The position numbers were made by a program, and so were the translations under genes. 45,579 nucleotides of DNA from Nitrospirota bacterium (GTDB taxonomy: Bacteria > Nitrospirota > Nitrospiria > Nitrospirales > UBA8639), in contig JAOTTP010000016.1 of the NCBI GenBank assembly GCA_029864405.1, positions 1 through 45,579 of the forward strand. The letters are read 5' to 3'. The notes beneath the pieces were generated by a model. It was not told the DNA's origin, did no database searches, and saw only the letters and a list, made by a program, of their open reading frames with translations. This document shows, piece by piece, positions 6,425 through 15,448 of the stretch (positions are counted from its first letter, which is position 1; every line of letters begins with the position of its first letter).

Positions 6425-9145
6425 ATGTTTGTTCGTCTGTTAAATATTCTGTTTGGTAGCAAAAATGATCGAGAGCTGAAACGGCTCAAGCCCCAAGTGG
6501 ATCAAGCCAATGAGTTTGAGGCTTCCCTGCAACCCCTGGATGACCAGGGGTTAGCGGCAAAGACCCCAATCTTTAAAAAAAGGCTGGAAGCCGGAGAGGC
6601 CTTAGACGATATTCTCCCTGAAGCATTTGCCGTGTGCCGGGAAATGTCCAGGCGCCGGCTTGGTATGCGGCACTTTGATGTGCAGCTGTTAGGGGGTATG
6701 GTCTTGCATGAGGGGCGCATTGCTGAGATGCGCACGGGTGAAGGCAAGACACTCGTGGCCACCCTTCCCATCTATCTGAATGCCCTTGGGGGAAAAGGGG
6801 TTCACCTCGTCACCGTAAACGATTATCTGGCGAAGCGGGATGCTCAGTGGATGGGGCCGCTCTACCATGGCTTGGGCTTATCAATCGGGACCATTCAACA
6901 CGACGCCTCGTTTTTATTTGATCCGACCTACGATGCGCCGGATAAACGGTTGCAATACCTTCGGCCGTGTTCTCGACGTGAGGCGTATGGGGCCGATATT
7001 ACCTATGGGACCAATAATGAATTTGGCTTCGATTATTTGAGGGATAATCTGGTGGTGACGGACTTGAGCCAGGGCGTCCAACGGGAGTTGAACTTTGCCA
7101 TTGTCGACGAAGTCGACAGTATTCTCATTGATGAAGCTCGAACGCCGTTGATTATTTCCGGACCTGCCGAACAAAGCACAGACCTCTATTTTCAAGTGGA
7201 TCGGATTATTCCTCACCTCAAGCGGGAAGAGGATTACACGATTGAAGAAAAAACAAAAACGGTGTCCCTGACCGATGAAGGCAATGCGCATGTTGAGAAA
7301 CTGTTGGGTGTTGATAATCTCTATGATTTGAAGCACCTGAGCTTGGTGCATCACGTCATTAAGGCCCTCCAGGCCCATGTGCTCTACCATCGGGATGTGG
7401 AGTATGTGGTGAAGGATGGCGAGGTGATGATCGTTGATGAGTTTACCGGTCGTCTAATGCCGGGACGGCGCTGGAGTGATGGCCTTCATCAGGCTGTGGA
7501 AGCCAAAGAAGGGGTGAAGATTGCCAACGAAAATCAAACCCTGGCATCCGTGACGTTCCAGAATTATTTTCGTATGTACAATAAACTGGCGGGCATGACC
7601 GGGACAGCGGACACCGAAGCTGCGGAATTTGCGAAAATTTATAACCTTGAAGTGAATGTGGTACCAACCAATAGCACCATGATTCGGCTTGATAATCCGG
7701 ATGTGGTCTACCGGACGGAAAAGGAAAAATTCGAGGCCATTGCTGACGAGATCAGAGAGTATCATGAGAAGGGCCAACCGGTTCTTATTGGCACGATTTC
7801 CATTGAAAAGTCCGAACGTCTTGCCGCCTTATTGAAGCATCGAGGCGTGAAGCATCATGTCTTGAATGCCAAGTTCCATGAAAAAGAAGCAGAAATTATT
7901 GCCCAGGCCGGGCAAAAGGGTGCGGTGACCATCGCGACCAACATGGCCGGCCGCGGGACCGATATTTTATTGGGAGGCAATGCGGAAGCCCTCTTCAAGC
8001 AACAGGTGATTTATCGGGGGGAGGATCTGACAGAAGAGGAGCAAAACAAAGCTTACGCCACCATTAAAGCCGCCTGTGATGAGAATAAGAAAGAAGTCCT
8101 GGCAGCCGGAGGATTGCACATTGTCGGGACCGAACGTCATGAGAGCCGCCGGATCGATAATCAGCTGAGAGGCCGGGCCGGGCGGCAGGGAGATCCCGGC
8201 TCATCGCGTTTTTTCCTTTCATTGGAAGATGACTTGCTGCGCATCTTTGCGTCTGAACGGGTCTCAAATCTCATGCTCAAGCTCGGCATGGAAGAAGGTG
8301 TGCCCATTGAGCACCGCATGGTCACCAAGTCCATTGAAAACGCGCAAAAGAAGGTTGAAGGCCATAATTTTGAAATTCGTAAACACCTTCTTGAATATGA
8401 CGATGTGATGAGTAAGCAGCGGGAGGTTATTTATAAACATCGGCAGAATGTGTTACATGCGACCGATGTGACTGAAGACGTTCTCGGGATGATCGAGGAA
8501 GTAGGCGAGCGCTTCGTCGATATCTATTGCCCTGAGGAGCAGTATGCCGAGGAATGGAATGTTGCGGGATTAGTAGAATCGGTGCAGGGACAATTTGGCG
8601 TGGATGTGATTCAAGCTGATGAGATCAAAGACGTCGGTCGAGAAGCGCTCAAGGAAGAAATTCCAGAAAAATTAAAGCAGGCCTACCGGAACAAAGTCCA
8701 AGGTTTAATTCATGAGCATGGCGCCACCGAGGATTTAGTGCATTATGTGGAGCGGACGATCCTGCTGCAAATGATTGACCATCATTGGAAAGATCATTTA
8801 TGGGGGATGGATCAGTTAAAGGATGGAATCGGTTTACGCGGGTATGGACAAAAGGATCCTCTCGCAGAATATAAACGTGAAGGCTACGACATGTTTGCCG
8901 GGATGATGGAGCGGATTAAAAATGATACGTTGGAACGGCTCTTTAAATTTCAATTAGTTCGCGGGGAACGGCCTGAGCCTGAGCGGGAAGCGCCCCGTCC
9001 GGCGCAATTAAATTTGAACCGCGGTGGAGAGTCTGCGGCCACTCCCCAACAACGGACCGTTCAGCGTGCTGAGGAGAAAGTCGGACGGAATGATCCCTGC
9101 CCATGTGGGAGCGGGAAAAAATACAAGAAATGTCATGGGACCTAA
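6425..9145 (+). CDS. secA: Preprotein translocase ATPase SecA
   Basis: SecA is the motor that pushes preproteins through the SecYEG channel at the inner membrane. The 906-residue product is of normal length and has all the landmarks: Walker A MRTGEGKT at residues 102-109, the DEAD-box variant DEVD at 228-231 followed by [18 protein letters not shown], the helicase motif [29 protein letters not shown], and the C-terminal zinc site [19 protein letters not shown] that binds SecB or lipids. An insertion of about 20-30 residues near 160-190 occurs in many non-proteobacterial SecAs. The ATG at 6425 follows AAGGT. It is monocistronic as far as I can see, with a 249-bp gap to the next gene. Confidence 0.98.
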   Translation: MFVRLLNILFGSKNDRELKRLKPQVDQANEFEASLQPLDDQGLAAKTPIFKKRLEAGEALDDILPEAFAVCREMSRRRLGMRHFDVQLLGGMVLHEGRIAEMRTGEGKTLVATLPIYLNALGGKGVHLVTVNDYLAKRDAQWMGPLYHGLGLSIGTIQHDASFLFDPTYDAPDKRLQYLRPCSRREAYGADITYGTNNEFGFDYLRDNLVVTDLSQGVQRELNFAIVDEVDSILIDEARTPLIISGPAEQSTDLYFQVDRIIPHLKREEDYTIEEKTKTVSLTDEGNAHVEKLLGVDNLYDLKHLSLVHHVIKALQAHVLYHRDVEYVVKDGEVMIVDEFTGRLMPGRRWSDGLHQAVEAKEGVKIANENQTLASVTFQNYFRMYNKLAGMTGTADTEAAEFAKIYNLEVNVVPTNSTMIRLDNPDVVYRTEKEKFEAIADEIREYHEKGQPVLIGTISIEKSERLAALLKHRGVKHHVLNAKFHEKEAEIIAQAGQKGAVTIATNMAGRGTDILLGGNAEALFKQQVIYRGEDLTEEEQNKAYATIKAACDENKKEVLAAGGLHIVGTERHESRRIDNQLRGRAGRQGDPGSSRFFLSLEDDLLRIFASERVSNLMLKLGMEEGVPIEHRMVTKSIENAQKKVEGHNFEIRKHLLEYDDVMSKQREVIYKHRQNVLHATDVTEDVLGMIEEVGERFVDIYCPEEQYAEEWNVAGLVESVQGQFGVDVIQADEIKDVGREALKEEIPEKLKQAYRNKVQGLIHEHGATEDLVHYVERTILLQMIDHHWKDHLWGMDQLKDGIGLRGYGQKDPLAEYKREGYDMFAGMMERIKNDTLERLFKFQLVRGERPEPEREAPRPAQLNLNRGGESAATPQQRTVQRAEEKVGRNDPCPCGSGKKYKKCHGT

Positions 9146-9318
9146 TACCTTATAAGGACTCTGAAGGGCTTTCTCTGCTCTGCTCATTGATGCTAGTCCT
9201 ATCGTAACGTTCACTCACTTCCTGCTTGTCACTGACCTTCCTGATACTCCTGCCCGGGTGCGTACCCATAACATATTGAATCTATTGTTTTTTATTGCTT
9301 TGAAAAGTGTGAAATTGC

Positions 9319-9348
9319 TTGACTTGGATGAAGTTAGGTCGTTATCGT
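9319..9348 (+). promoter_or_regulatory. Weak candidate promoter upstream of the methyltransferase-nuo operon
   Basis: TTGACT at 9319-9324 and TATCGT at 9343-9348 lie 18 bp apart in the 249-bp gap between secA and the methyltransferase gene. The -35 box is good and the -10 box is poor. I list it because this gap is the only sizeable non-coding stretch in front of the long plus-strand operon. Confidence 0.28.
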
Positions 9349-9394
9349 AACCGATTCCCTATAGGTATATTGAAGGAGTGACCATAGTCCATTC

Positions 9395-10597
9395 GTGCCA
9401 TCCCATCCTCACCAAATCCAGGGCAATCCAGACCTTATCGAGAAGATTCTGTCGGAAATTGCCCGTAAAGGGCCCATGAGTTTTGCGCGTTTCATGGAAT
9501 TGGCGCTCTATGATGTTCCACACGGATATTATATGACCCAGACGGTTGAAGCTGACCTCCCTTCCTCCGACCGAATCGGATGGAGCGGTGATTTTTATAC
9601 TGCACCAGAATTGTCTCCTATTTTGGCGAAAACCCTGGTTTGTCAGATCTTGGCTATCGATGCCCAGTTAGGCCATCCCGCCCAGTTTACCTTTATGGAG
9701 ATTGGTGCAGGAAACGGAACCTTCGCCGGTGATTTCCTTCAAGAATGCCAAACGATCGCTTCTGATTTCTTTCACCGCCTTTTCTATCAAATCGTGGAGC
9801 GGAGTCCTCATCTTCAATCGCGTCAGTCAGCCAGGCTCAGCGAGGTGGTGGGGGACTGGGGAAAGAGTCATCTGAGTTGGAAATCTTCGTTAGAGGAGGT
9901 TGACTCGGATTCAGTAACCGGTGTTGTTTTTTCCAACGAATTAGTCGATGCGTTACCCGTCCACCGAGTCCGAAGGACTAACCAAGGCCTTCGTGAAATA
10001 TGTGTCGACTACAGAGGCGGGCATTTTGTTGAATGCCTGGATCATAATCTTTCTCCGAAATTGGTCGAATATATCGAGACCCATAAGGTGACCTTGAATG
10101 AAGGGCAAACCTCGGAACTCCATCTTGCCGCTGAGGCTTGGATGAAGCATGTGGCTCGCCTTCTCCATCGCGGTGTCGTGGTGACCGTCGACTATGGTCA
10201 TACGCGTAGTGATTATTATTGTTCCGACCGAAAGGACGGGACCTTCTTGTGTTATTATCGGCATGCCATTTCGACCGATCCGTATTCAAGGGTTGGAGAG
10301 CAGGATATGACGGCTCACGTCAATTTTTCCGCTTTGGCAAGCGTTGGAACGACAAGTGGGATGGACCTGAGCGGGTTCACGACAATGGCCAATTGGCTGA
10401 TTGCGTTAGGAGTCGAAGAATTGGTGCGAGACCAAGATCAGGAGTCTGAGGATGTGAGGGCGTTAGCGCATTTATTACGTCCGCATGGGATGGGGACAAC
10501 GTTTAAGGTTCTTGTTCAGCGAAAAGGGATGGAGCCTTTCCCTGTTCGGGGCTTACGTCATCGGGCTTTTTTTGATGACGTGTTATCCTCACATTGA
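9395..10597 (+). CDS. SAM-dependent methyltransferase of the MidA/NDUFAF7 family (COG1565-like)
   Basis: This 400-residue protein carries the MidA/NDUFAF7 signatures: MSFARFMELALYDVPHGYY near residue 28, GDFYTAPELSPILAK at 65-79, the SAM-binding loop FMEIGAGNGTFAGDFL from residue 100, and FSNELVDALPVHRV near 190. The eukaryotic homologue NDUFAF7 dimethylates an Arg of the complex I subunit NDUFS2, the NuoD equivalent. The gene lies 70 bp before nuoA on the same strand, which supports a role in complex I assembly here too (inference). GTG at 9395 is the only usable start because the frame is closed by TGA at 9371. The nearest ribosome binding site (GAAGGAG) is about 18 bp upstream, so initiation may be weak. 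Confidence 0.88.
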   Translation: MPSHPHQIQGNPDLIEKILSEIARKGPMSFARFMELALYDVPHGYYMTQTVEADLPSSDRIGWSGDFYTAPELSPILAKTLVCQILAIDAQLGHPAQFTFMEIGAGNGTFAGDFLQECQTIASDFFHRLFYQIVERSPHLQSRQSARLSEVVGDWGKSHLSWKSSLEEVDSDSVTGVVFSNELVDALPVHRVRRTNQGLREICVDYRGGHFVECLDHNLSPKLVEYIETHKVTLNEGQTSELHLAAEAWMKHVARLLHRGVVVTVDYGHTRSDYYCSDRKDGTFLCYYRHAISTDPYSRVGEQDMTAHVNFSALASVGTTSGMDLSGFTTMANWLIALGVEELVRDQDQESEDVRALAHLLRPHGMGTTFKVLVQRKGMEPFPVRGLRHRAFFDDVLSSH

Positions 10598-10667
10598 AGG
10601 CGGAGAACAAAGGTCGTAACCGAGATTATTGAGATGAGCATGATTCAATTTAGGATGAGAGTGATCA

Positions 10668-11039
10668 ATGGGTAGTGAACCGGTTCCTTTTAATTATCTC
10701 CCCATCGTCATCTTCATGGTTCTTGGGGCACTGTTTGGAATCGGGTCCCTGGTTGTGGGGTGGATTGTCCGTCCCAGCCGGCCCTATCGGGCGAAACTGC
10801 TTCCCTATGAAAGTGGCGCTCCGTTGTTTATGGACGCCAGGGTCCAGTTCCCGATGCGGTACTACATCATTGCCATGCTCTTTGTTATTTTTGATATTGA
10901 GGTGGTGTTCTTATTTCCTTGGGCTGTGGTGTTTAAAAAGCTTGGTCTTCTTGGGCTTGTTGAAATGGGAGTGTTCTTGGCCATTCTCATTGTGGGGTTC
11001 TGGTATGCCTGGAAAAAAGGTGCGTTAGATTGGGATTAA
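10668..11039 (+). CDS. nuoA: NADH:quinone oxidoreductase subunit A
   Basis: NuoA is a small membrane subunit beside the quinone tunnel of complex I. The 123-residue product has three membrane helices and the diagnostic loop LLPYESG with RVQFPMRYYIIAMLFVIFDI, which contains the conserved acidic residues, and ends KKGALDWD. It is the first of 13 nuo genes in the canonical order. A 118-bp gap separates it from nuoB and seems to hold no gene. Confidence 0.97.
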   Translation: MGSEPVPFNYLPIVIFMVLGALFGIGSLVVGWIVRPSRPYRAKLLPYESGAPLFMDARVQFPMRYYIIAMLFVIFDIEVVFLFPWAVVFKKLGLLGLVEMGVFLAILIVGFWYAWKKGALDWD

Positions 11040-11157
11040 GAAAAATAGGTCTTTATGCCTAGAAAAAACCGGAGCTCACCCAGTACAATGGCACCCCTAT
11101 CTTTTGGGGGTAGGCAACAAGCCACATTCAAAACATTGAGGCACGCACGACAATCTT

Positions 11158-11637
11158 ATGAGCATGTTTGAACGACAACTTGAACCCAATATTATTACGA
11201 CCAACCTGGATTATTGTATTGCCTGGTGTCGGAAATCAGCCCTTTGGCCGATGACATTCGGGTTAGCCTGTTGTGCGATTGAAATGATCGCCTCGGTGTC
11301 TTCCAAGTATGATATCGATCGTTTTGGGGCCGGGGTGTTTCGTGCGTCACCACGCCAGTCCGATTTGATGATTGTGGCTGGTACGGTCTGTCGGAAAATG
11401 GCACCGGTGATCCGTCGAATTTATGATCAAATGGCGGAGCCCCGGTATGTGATTTCCATGGGGTCCTGCGCGACATCCGGGAATCACTACAATAGTTACA
11501 GTGTGGTTCAGGGTGTGGATCAAATTGTCCCTGTGGATGTCTATATCGCAGGTTGTCCACCAAGGCCAGAGGCGCTCATGGATGGTCTCATTAAACTCCA
11601 AGAAAAAATTCAGAAAGAAAAGTACTTCGTGAAATAA
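11158..11637 (+). CDS. nuoB: NADH:quinone oxidoreductase subunit B
   Basis: NuoB carries iron-sulfur cluster N2, the last cluster before quinone. The 159-residue product shows all four ligands: Cys38 and Cys39 in [10 protein letters not shown], Cys104 in MGSCATSG and Cys133 in [11 protein letters not shown]. The ATG at 11158 has a second ATG two codons later, so the exact start is uncertain by two residues. It lies in the peripheral arm next to NuoD, whose gene follows 59 bp downstream. Confidence 0.97.
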   Translation: MSMFERQLEPNIITTNLDYCIAWCRKSALWPMTFGLACCAIEMIASVSSKYDIDRFGAGVFRASPRQSDLMIVAGTVCRKMAPVIRRIYDQMAEPRYVISMGSCATSGNHYNSYSVVQGVDQIVPVDVYIAGCPPRPEALMDGLIKLQEKIQKEKYFVK

Positions 11638-11696
11638 CCTTGGAAGTTGTGTAAACGGTTTCTTGATTGACGACAATTCGGTAACAGATTCAATTT

Positions 11697-13448
11697 ATGC
11701 ATCCTTTTCTTGAACCCCTGGTCAACCGCTTTCCTCAGGCTGTACTGACGGCGCAGCAGGACCCCGTGCGTTTGGACTTGTGGGCACAAGTCCAAGTTGA
11801 TCATTGGCTGGAGATTGCGCAATTTCTCCATGAGGATCCCGCGATGGCGTTTGATCACATTACCGATATCTGCTCGGCAGATTACCCTGATGACCTCGAG
11901 CGGTTTGAAGTCATTTATCACTTTCTCTCCCTTCCACATGGAACCCGACTTCGAATTAAAGCTCGCGTGACAGAAGATCATCCGGAGATCGCCTCAATCT
12001 GTGCGATTTGGAAAGGGGCGAATTTTCTGGAACGTGAAGTGTACGACTTGATGGGCATCCGCTTTAGCGGGCATCCCGATCTTCGTCGAATTTTAATGCC
12101 TGAAGATTATGATGAAGGGTATCCGTTACGAAAAGATTTCCCGGCCGAAGGGAAAGGGTGGCGGAGCCGCTTTGATTTTCTTCCCAGGTTGGATGAACCG
12201 GTTGGCGAATGGTCGGAAGCCGAGGTGCCCGAAGATCAACGGCATCAATTCATGGCGGAGGATCATCCAGGTGACACCAAACGCACAACGGAAATGCTTC
12301 TCAATATGGGTCCACAGCATCCCAGCACCCATGGTGTGCTTCGGGTCGTTCTGGAGTTGGATGGTGAGCGGGTCAGCAAGGCCACACCCGATCTTGGATA
12401 CTTGCACCGGGGAGTGGAAAAACTGGCTGAAGGCCTGACGTATATGCAGATGGTCCCGCATACCGACCGCTTAGATTATGTCTGTGCCATGACCAATAAC
12501 TATGCCTATGTGCGGGCTGTGGAAAAACTGATTGATATGACCGTTCCAGAACGGGCGGAATATGTGCGGACCATCGTTGCCGAAATGCAACGTATCGTCG
12601 GCCATTTATTCTGGTTGGGAACACAAGCCCTGGATATTGGCGCGATGACCGTGTTCTTCTGGACCTTCCGGGAGCGTGAAGTCTTGTTAGATATGTTTGA
12701 AAAATTATGTGGTGCTCGTCTGACATTGAATTATTATCGGATTGGAGGCGTAGATGCGGATCTCACGCCGGAAATTATTACGACCCTCCGGGATTTTTTA
12801 AAAACGTTTCCGGAACATATTCGGGAATACGACACTCTCTTACAAAAAAATAGAATTTGGGTCGCCCGCACAAAGGGTGTGGCACTCCTTTCTGCGGAGG
12901 ATGCCATCAATTTCGGATGCACAGGGCCGGTTCTGCGCGGGTCGGGAGTGTCCTATGATATTCGAAAGCTCGAGCCGTATGGCGTGTATGATCGTGTGGA
13001 GTGGGAGGTGCCTCTCGGAAAAGACGGAGACACCTATGACCGGTATTGGATCAGGATGGAAGAAATGTGGCAAAGCGCTCGCATCATTGAGCAATGCCTC
13101 AATCAAATGCCTGAGGGGCCGGTGATGGCCGTCGATGCTCAGGCCATTCCACCTCCCAAGCCCGAGGTGATGAGAGATATGCAAAGCCTGATTCATCATT
13201 TCATTATCTTTACGCAAGGCTTTAAGCCACCGAAGGGCGAAACGTATTGTGCGACGGAGGTGCCTAAAGGGGAATTGGGCTTCTTTATCATTAGTGACGG
13301 GAGTTCGCGTCCCTATCGATTGAAAATCCGATCGCCGTCCTTTATCCATATGGGCGCCTTTGATCATATGGCTCGTGGATATCTGATCTCGGATATCGTC
13401 ACGATTTTTGGAACCTACGACATTGTGATGGGGGAGTGTGATCGATAA
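11697..13448 (+). CDS. nuoCD: Fused NADH:quinone oxidoreductase subunits C and D
   Basis: This 583-residue product joins NuoC (about residues 1-175, with EREVYDLMGIRFSGHPDLRR at 112-131 and DYDEGYPLRKDFP) to NuoD (about 195-583). The NuoD part shows NMGPQHPSTHGVLR at 203-216, LHRGVEKL from 236, and the C-terminal stretch DIVMGECDR. NuoC helps hold the peripheral arm and NuoD forms the quinone site with NuoB. The fusion is known from enterobacteria and some other lineages, while many bacteria keep the genes apart. Arg238 in LHRG corresponds by motif to the NDUFS2 Arg that NDUFAF7 methylates, which is notable given the methyltransferase gene upstream. Confidence 0.97.
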   Translation: MHPFLEPLVNRFPQAVLTAQQDPVRLDLWAQVQVDHWLEIAQFLHEDPAMAFDHITDICSADYPDDLERFEVIYHFLSLPHGTRLRIKARVTEDHPEIASICAIWKGANFLEREVYDLMGIRFSGHPDLRRILMPEDYDEGYPLRKDFPAEGKGWRSRFDFLPRLDEPVGEWSEAEVPEDQRHQFMAEDHPGDTKRTTEMLLNMGPQHPSTHGVLRVVLELDGERVSKATPDLGYLHRGVEKLAEGLTYMQMVPHTDRLDYVCAMTNNYAYVRAVEKLIDMTVPERAEYVRTIVAEMQRIVGHLFWLGTQALDIGAMTVFFWTFREREVLLDMFEKLCGARLTLNYYRIGGVDADLTPEIITTLRDFLKTFPEHIREYDTLLQKNRIWVARTKGVALLSAEDAINFGCTGPVLRGSGVSYDIRKLEPYGVYDRVEWEVPLGKDGDTYDRYWIRMEEMWQSARIIEQCLNQMPEGPVMAVDAQAIPPPKPEVMRDMQSLIHHFIIFTQGFKPPKGETYCATEVPKGELGFFIISDGSSRPYRLKIRSPSFIHMGAFDHMARGYLISDIVTIFGTYDIVMGECDR

Positions 13449-13489
13449 CATGGGGGATCGTGTCATGGAGTTAAGGGTTTACGGGCACG

Positions 13490-14059
13490 ATGGCCATTGG
13501 TCCAGAACTGCTCACCTCAACTAACGAGTGTTTTATGCTTTTCGAGCGATTCAAAAATGAGGTTGATGACATTCTGTCCCGGTATCCGGTGAAGCGATCG
13601 GCATTGTTGCCGTTATTGAATTTGGCGCAGCGAGAAGAAGGATTTGTGAGTGAATCGGCCATGAAAGAGATTGCCAAAATTTTGGATTTGACCCCGGCAC
13701 AAGTGTTTGAGACCGTCACGTTTTATACGATGTTCAATCTCAAGCCGATCGGGAAATTTCATCTTCAAGTCTGCAAGTCGCTCATGTGCGCGTTAGTTGG
13801 ATCTGATGATGTCGTGATGTGGATCCAGAAAAAACTGGGCATTGCACAGGGTCAGACGACGGCAGACAACATCTTTACGCTCAGCGTGGTGGAGTGTCTT
13901 GGGTCCTGTGGGACGGGTCCGATGATGCAAGTGAATGATGACTATTATGAGCAATTGTCTGAAGAAAAGGTCGGGCGTGTCTTGGACGACTTAAAACGGG
14001 ACGGGACCTGTTCGCTAAAAACAGGACCCTTCATGTATCCTCAGCCTCTTGCCAAATGA
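13490..14059 (+). CDS. nuoE: NADH:quinone oxidoreductase subunit E
   Basis: NuoE is the 24-kDa-type subunit with binuclear cluster N1a in the NADH module. The 189-residue product has the four ligands Cys95 and Cys100 (VCKSLMC) and Cys136 and Cys140 (VECLGSCGTGP), and the N-terminal helical domain LPLLNLAQREEGFVS. The start at 13490 gives about 15 extra residues. A second ATG at 13535 (MLFERFKNEV) is equally possible, and neither has a strong ribosome binding site. It lies 41 bp after nuoCD. Confidence 0.96.
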   Translation: MAIGPELLTSTNECFMLFERFKNEVDDILSRYPVKRSALLPLLNLAQREEGFVSESAMKEIAKILDLTPAQVFETVTFYTMFNLKPIGKFHLQVCKSLMCALVGSDDVVMWIQKKLGIAQGQTTADNIFTLSVVECLGSCGTGPMMQVNDDYYEQLSEEKVGRVLDDLKRDGTCSLKTGPFMYPQPLAK

Positions 14060-14140
14060 CAGGAGCCTTCGTAAGGACTAGGCGCGGGTAGAGAACGCAT
14101 CGGTAATCAATAACCTACACGTTCACGAAACAGTAGTTTT

Positions 14141-15448
14141 ATGGCCACATACGAAAAAATATTATTGAAGAATATGGAGCAACCGGGATACACCGGTTCG
14201 TTGGCCGACTACGAAAAGGCCGGTGGGTATCGAGCTCTTCGCACAGTTCTGAAGGATATGAAGCCTGATCAGGTGATTGAAGTGGTGAAAAAGTCGGGGC
14301 TTCGCGGTCGTGGGGGAGCTGGGTTCCCTACAGGAGTGAAATGGGGGTTCATTCCCAAGGATCATCCTGGGCCTAAATATCTGTGCTGCAACGCGGATGA
14401 AAGCGAACCCGGAACGTTTAAAGACCGGCAACTCATGGAACGGGATCCCCATCAAATGCTGGAAGGGATGGCCATCACCTGTTTCGCCATTGGCGCACAA
14501 ACGGCCTACATTTACATTCGAGGAGAATTTCGTTTAGGGGCGAAGATTTTGGAGAAGGCTCTTCAAGAAGCCAATGCGGCCGGGTATCTTGGCGAGAATG
14601 TCCTGGGGAGCGGATTGACGATCAATATTTTTGTCCACCTTGGAGCCGGAGCCTATATTTGTGGTGAAGAAACGGCACTTCTGGAATCGTTAGAAGGCAA
14701 ACGGGGCATGCCTCGTTTTAAGCCGCCATTTCCGGCGACGCATGGGTTGTATCAAAACCCCACTGTGGTGAATAACGTCGAGACGATGGCGAATATTCCT
14801 CATATTATCAATCGAGGGGGAGAGTGGTTTGCCTCGATTGGCTCTCCGCCTAAAAGTTGCGGAACGCGCGTATTTTGTTTGAGTGGACATGTGAAGCGGC
14901 CTGGTAATTATGAGACCCCCATGGGCATCACCTTCCGTGAGTTGATTTATGAATTGGGCGGAGGCATGCGATCGGATAAGCCCCTCAAGGCCTTTATCCC
15001 TGGGGGAGCTTCGGCTCCATTTCTGACGCCTGAACATTTAGATGTGAAAATGGATTTTGAGTCAGTGGCTTTAGCCGGTTCTATGCTGGGATCAGGCGGC
15101 GTCACGGTGATGGAAGAAGGCACGAATATGGTTTGGGCCGCTCTGCGATTGATGGAATTTTTCTATCATGAATCGTGCGGAAAATGTACGCCCTGCCGGG
15201 AAGGAACTTCCTGGCTGGTTCAGACTCTTCAGCGAATCTGGAACAAACGAGGGCGTCCTGAAGATATTGGAGTCCTTGATGAACTCTGCGGAAATATCCC
15301 TGGCCGGACGGTTTGTGCGTTTGGTGATGCGGCAGTGTCTCCCATTGTGAGCACTCTACGCCATTGGCGTGGGGAATATGAGGCCCTCATTCTGGAAGCG
15401 CAAGAGACGATGCCTCGCAGCAAGGAAATTCCAGTTTTCACGCATTGA
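14141..15448 (+). CDS. nuoF: NADH:quinone oxidoreductase subunit F (NADH- and FMN-binding)
   Basis: NuoF accepts electrons from NADH through FMN and passes them to cluster N3. The 435-residue product has the glycine-rich nucleotide motif GLRGRGGAGFPTG at residues 53-65, the FMN-site stretch CNADESEPGTFKDR, YICGEETALLESLEGKRG near 172-189, and the N3 ligands Cys346, Cys349 and Cys352 (SCGKCTPC) and Cys392 (TVCAFG). Its stop TGA overlaps the proposed TTG start of nuoG, which indicates coupled translation within the NADH module. Confidence 0.98.
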   Translation: MATYEKILLKNMEQPGYTGSLADYEKAGGYRALRTVLKDMKPDQVIEVVKKSGLRGRGGAGFPTGVKWGFIPKDHPGPKYLCCNADESEPGTFKDRQLMERDPHQMLEGMAITCFAIGAQTAYIYIRGEFRLGAKILEKALQEANAAGYLGENVLGSGLTINIFVHLGAGAYICGEETALLESLEGKRGMPRFKPPFPATHGLYQNPTVVNNVETMANIPHIINRGGEWFASIGSPPKSCGTRVFCLSGHVKRPGNYETPMGITFRELIYELGGGMRSDKPLKAFIPGGASAPFLTPEHLDVKMDFESVALAGSMLGSGGVTVMEEGTNMVWAALRLMEFFYHESCGKCTPCREGTSWLVQTLQRIWNKRGRPEDIGVLDELCGNIPGRTVCAFGDAAVSPIVSTLRHWRGEYEALILEAQETMPRSKEIPVFTH

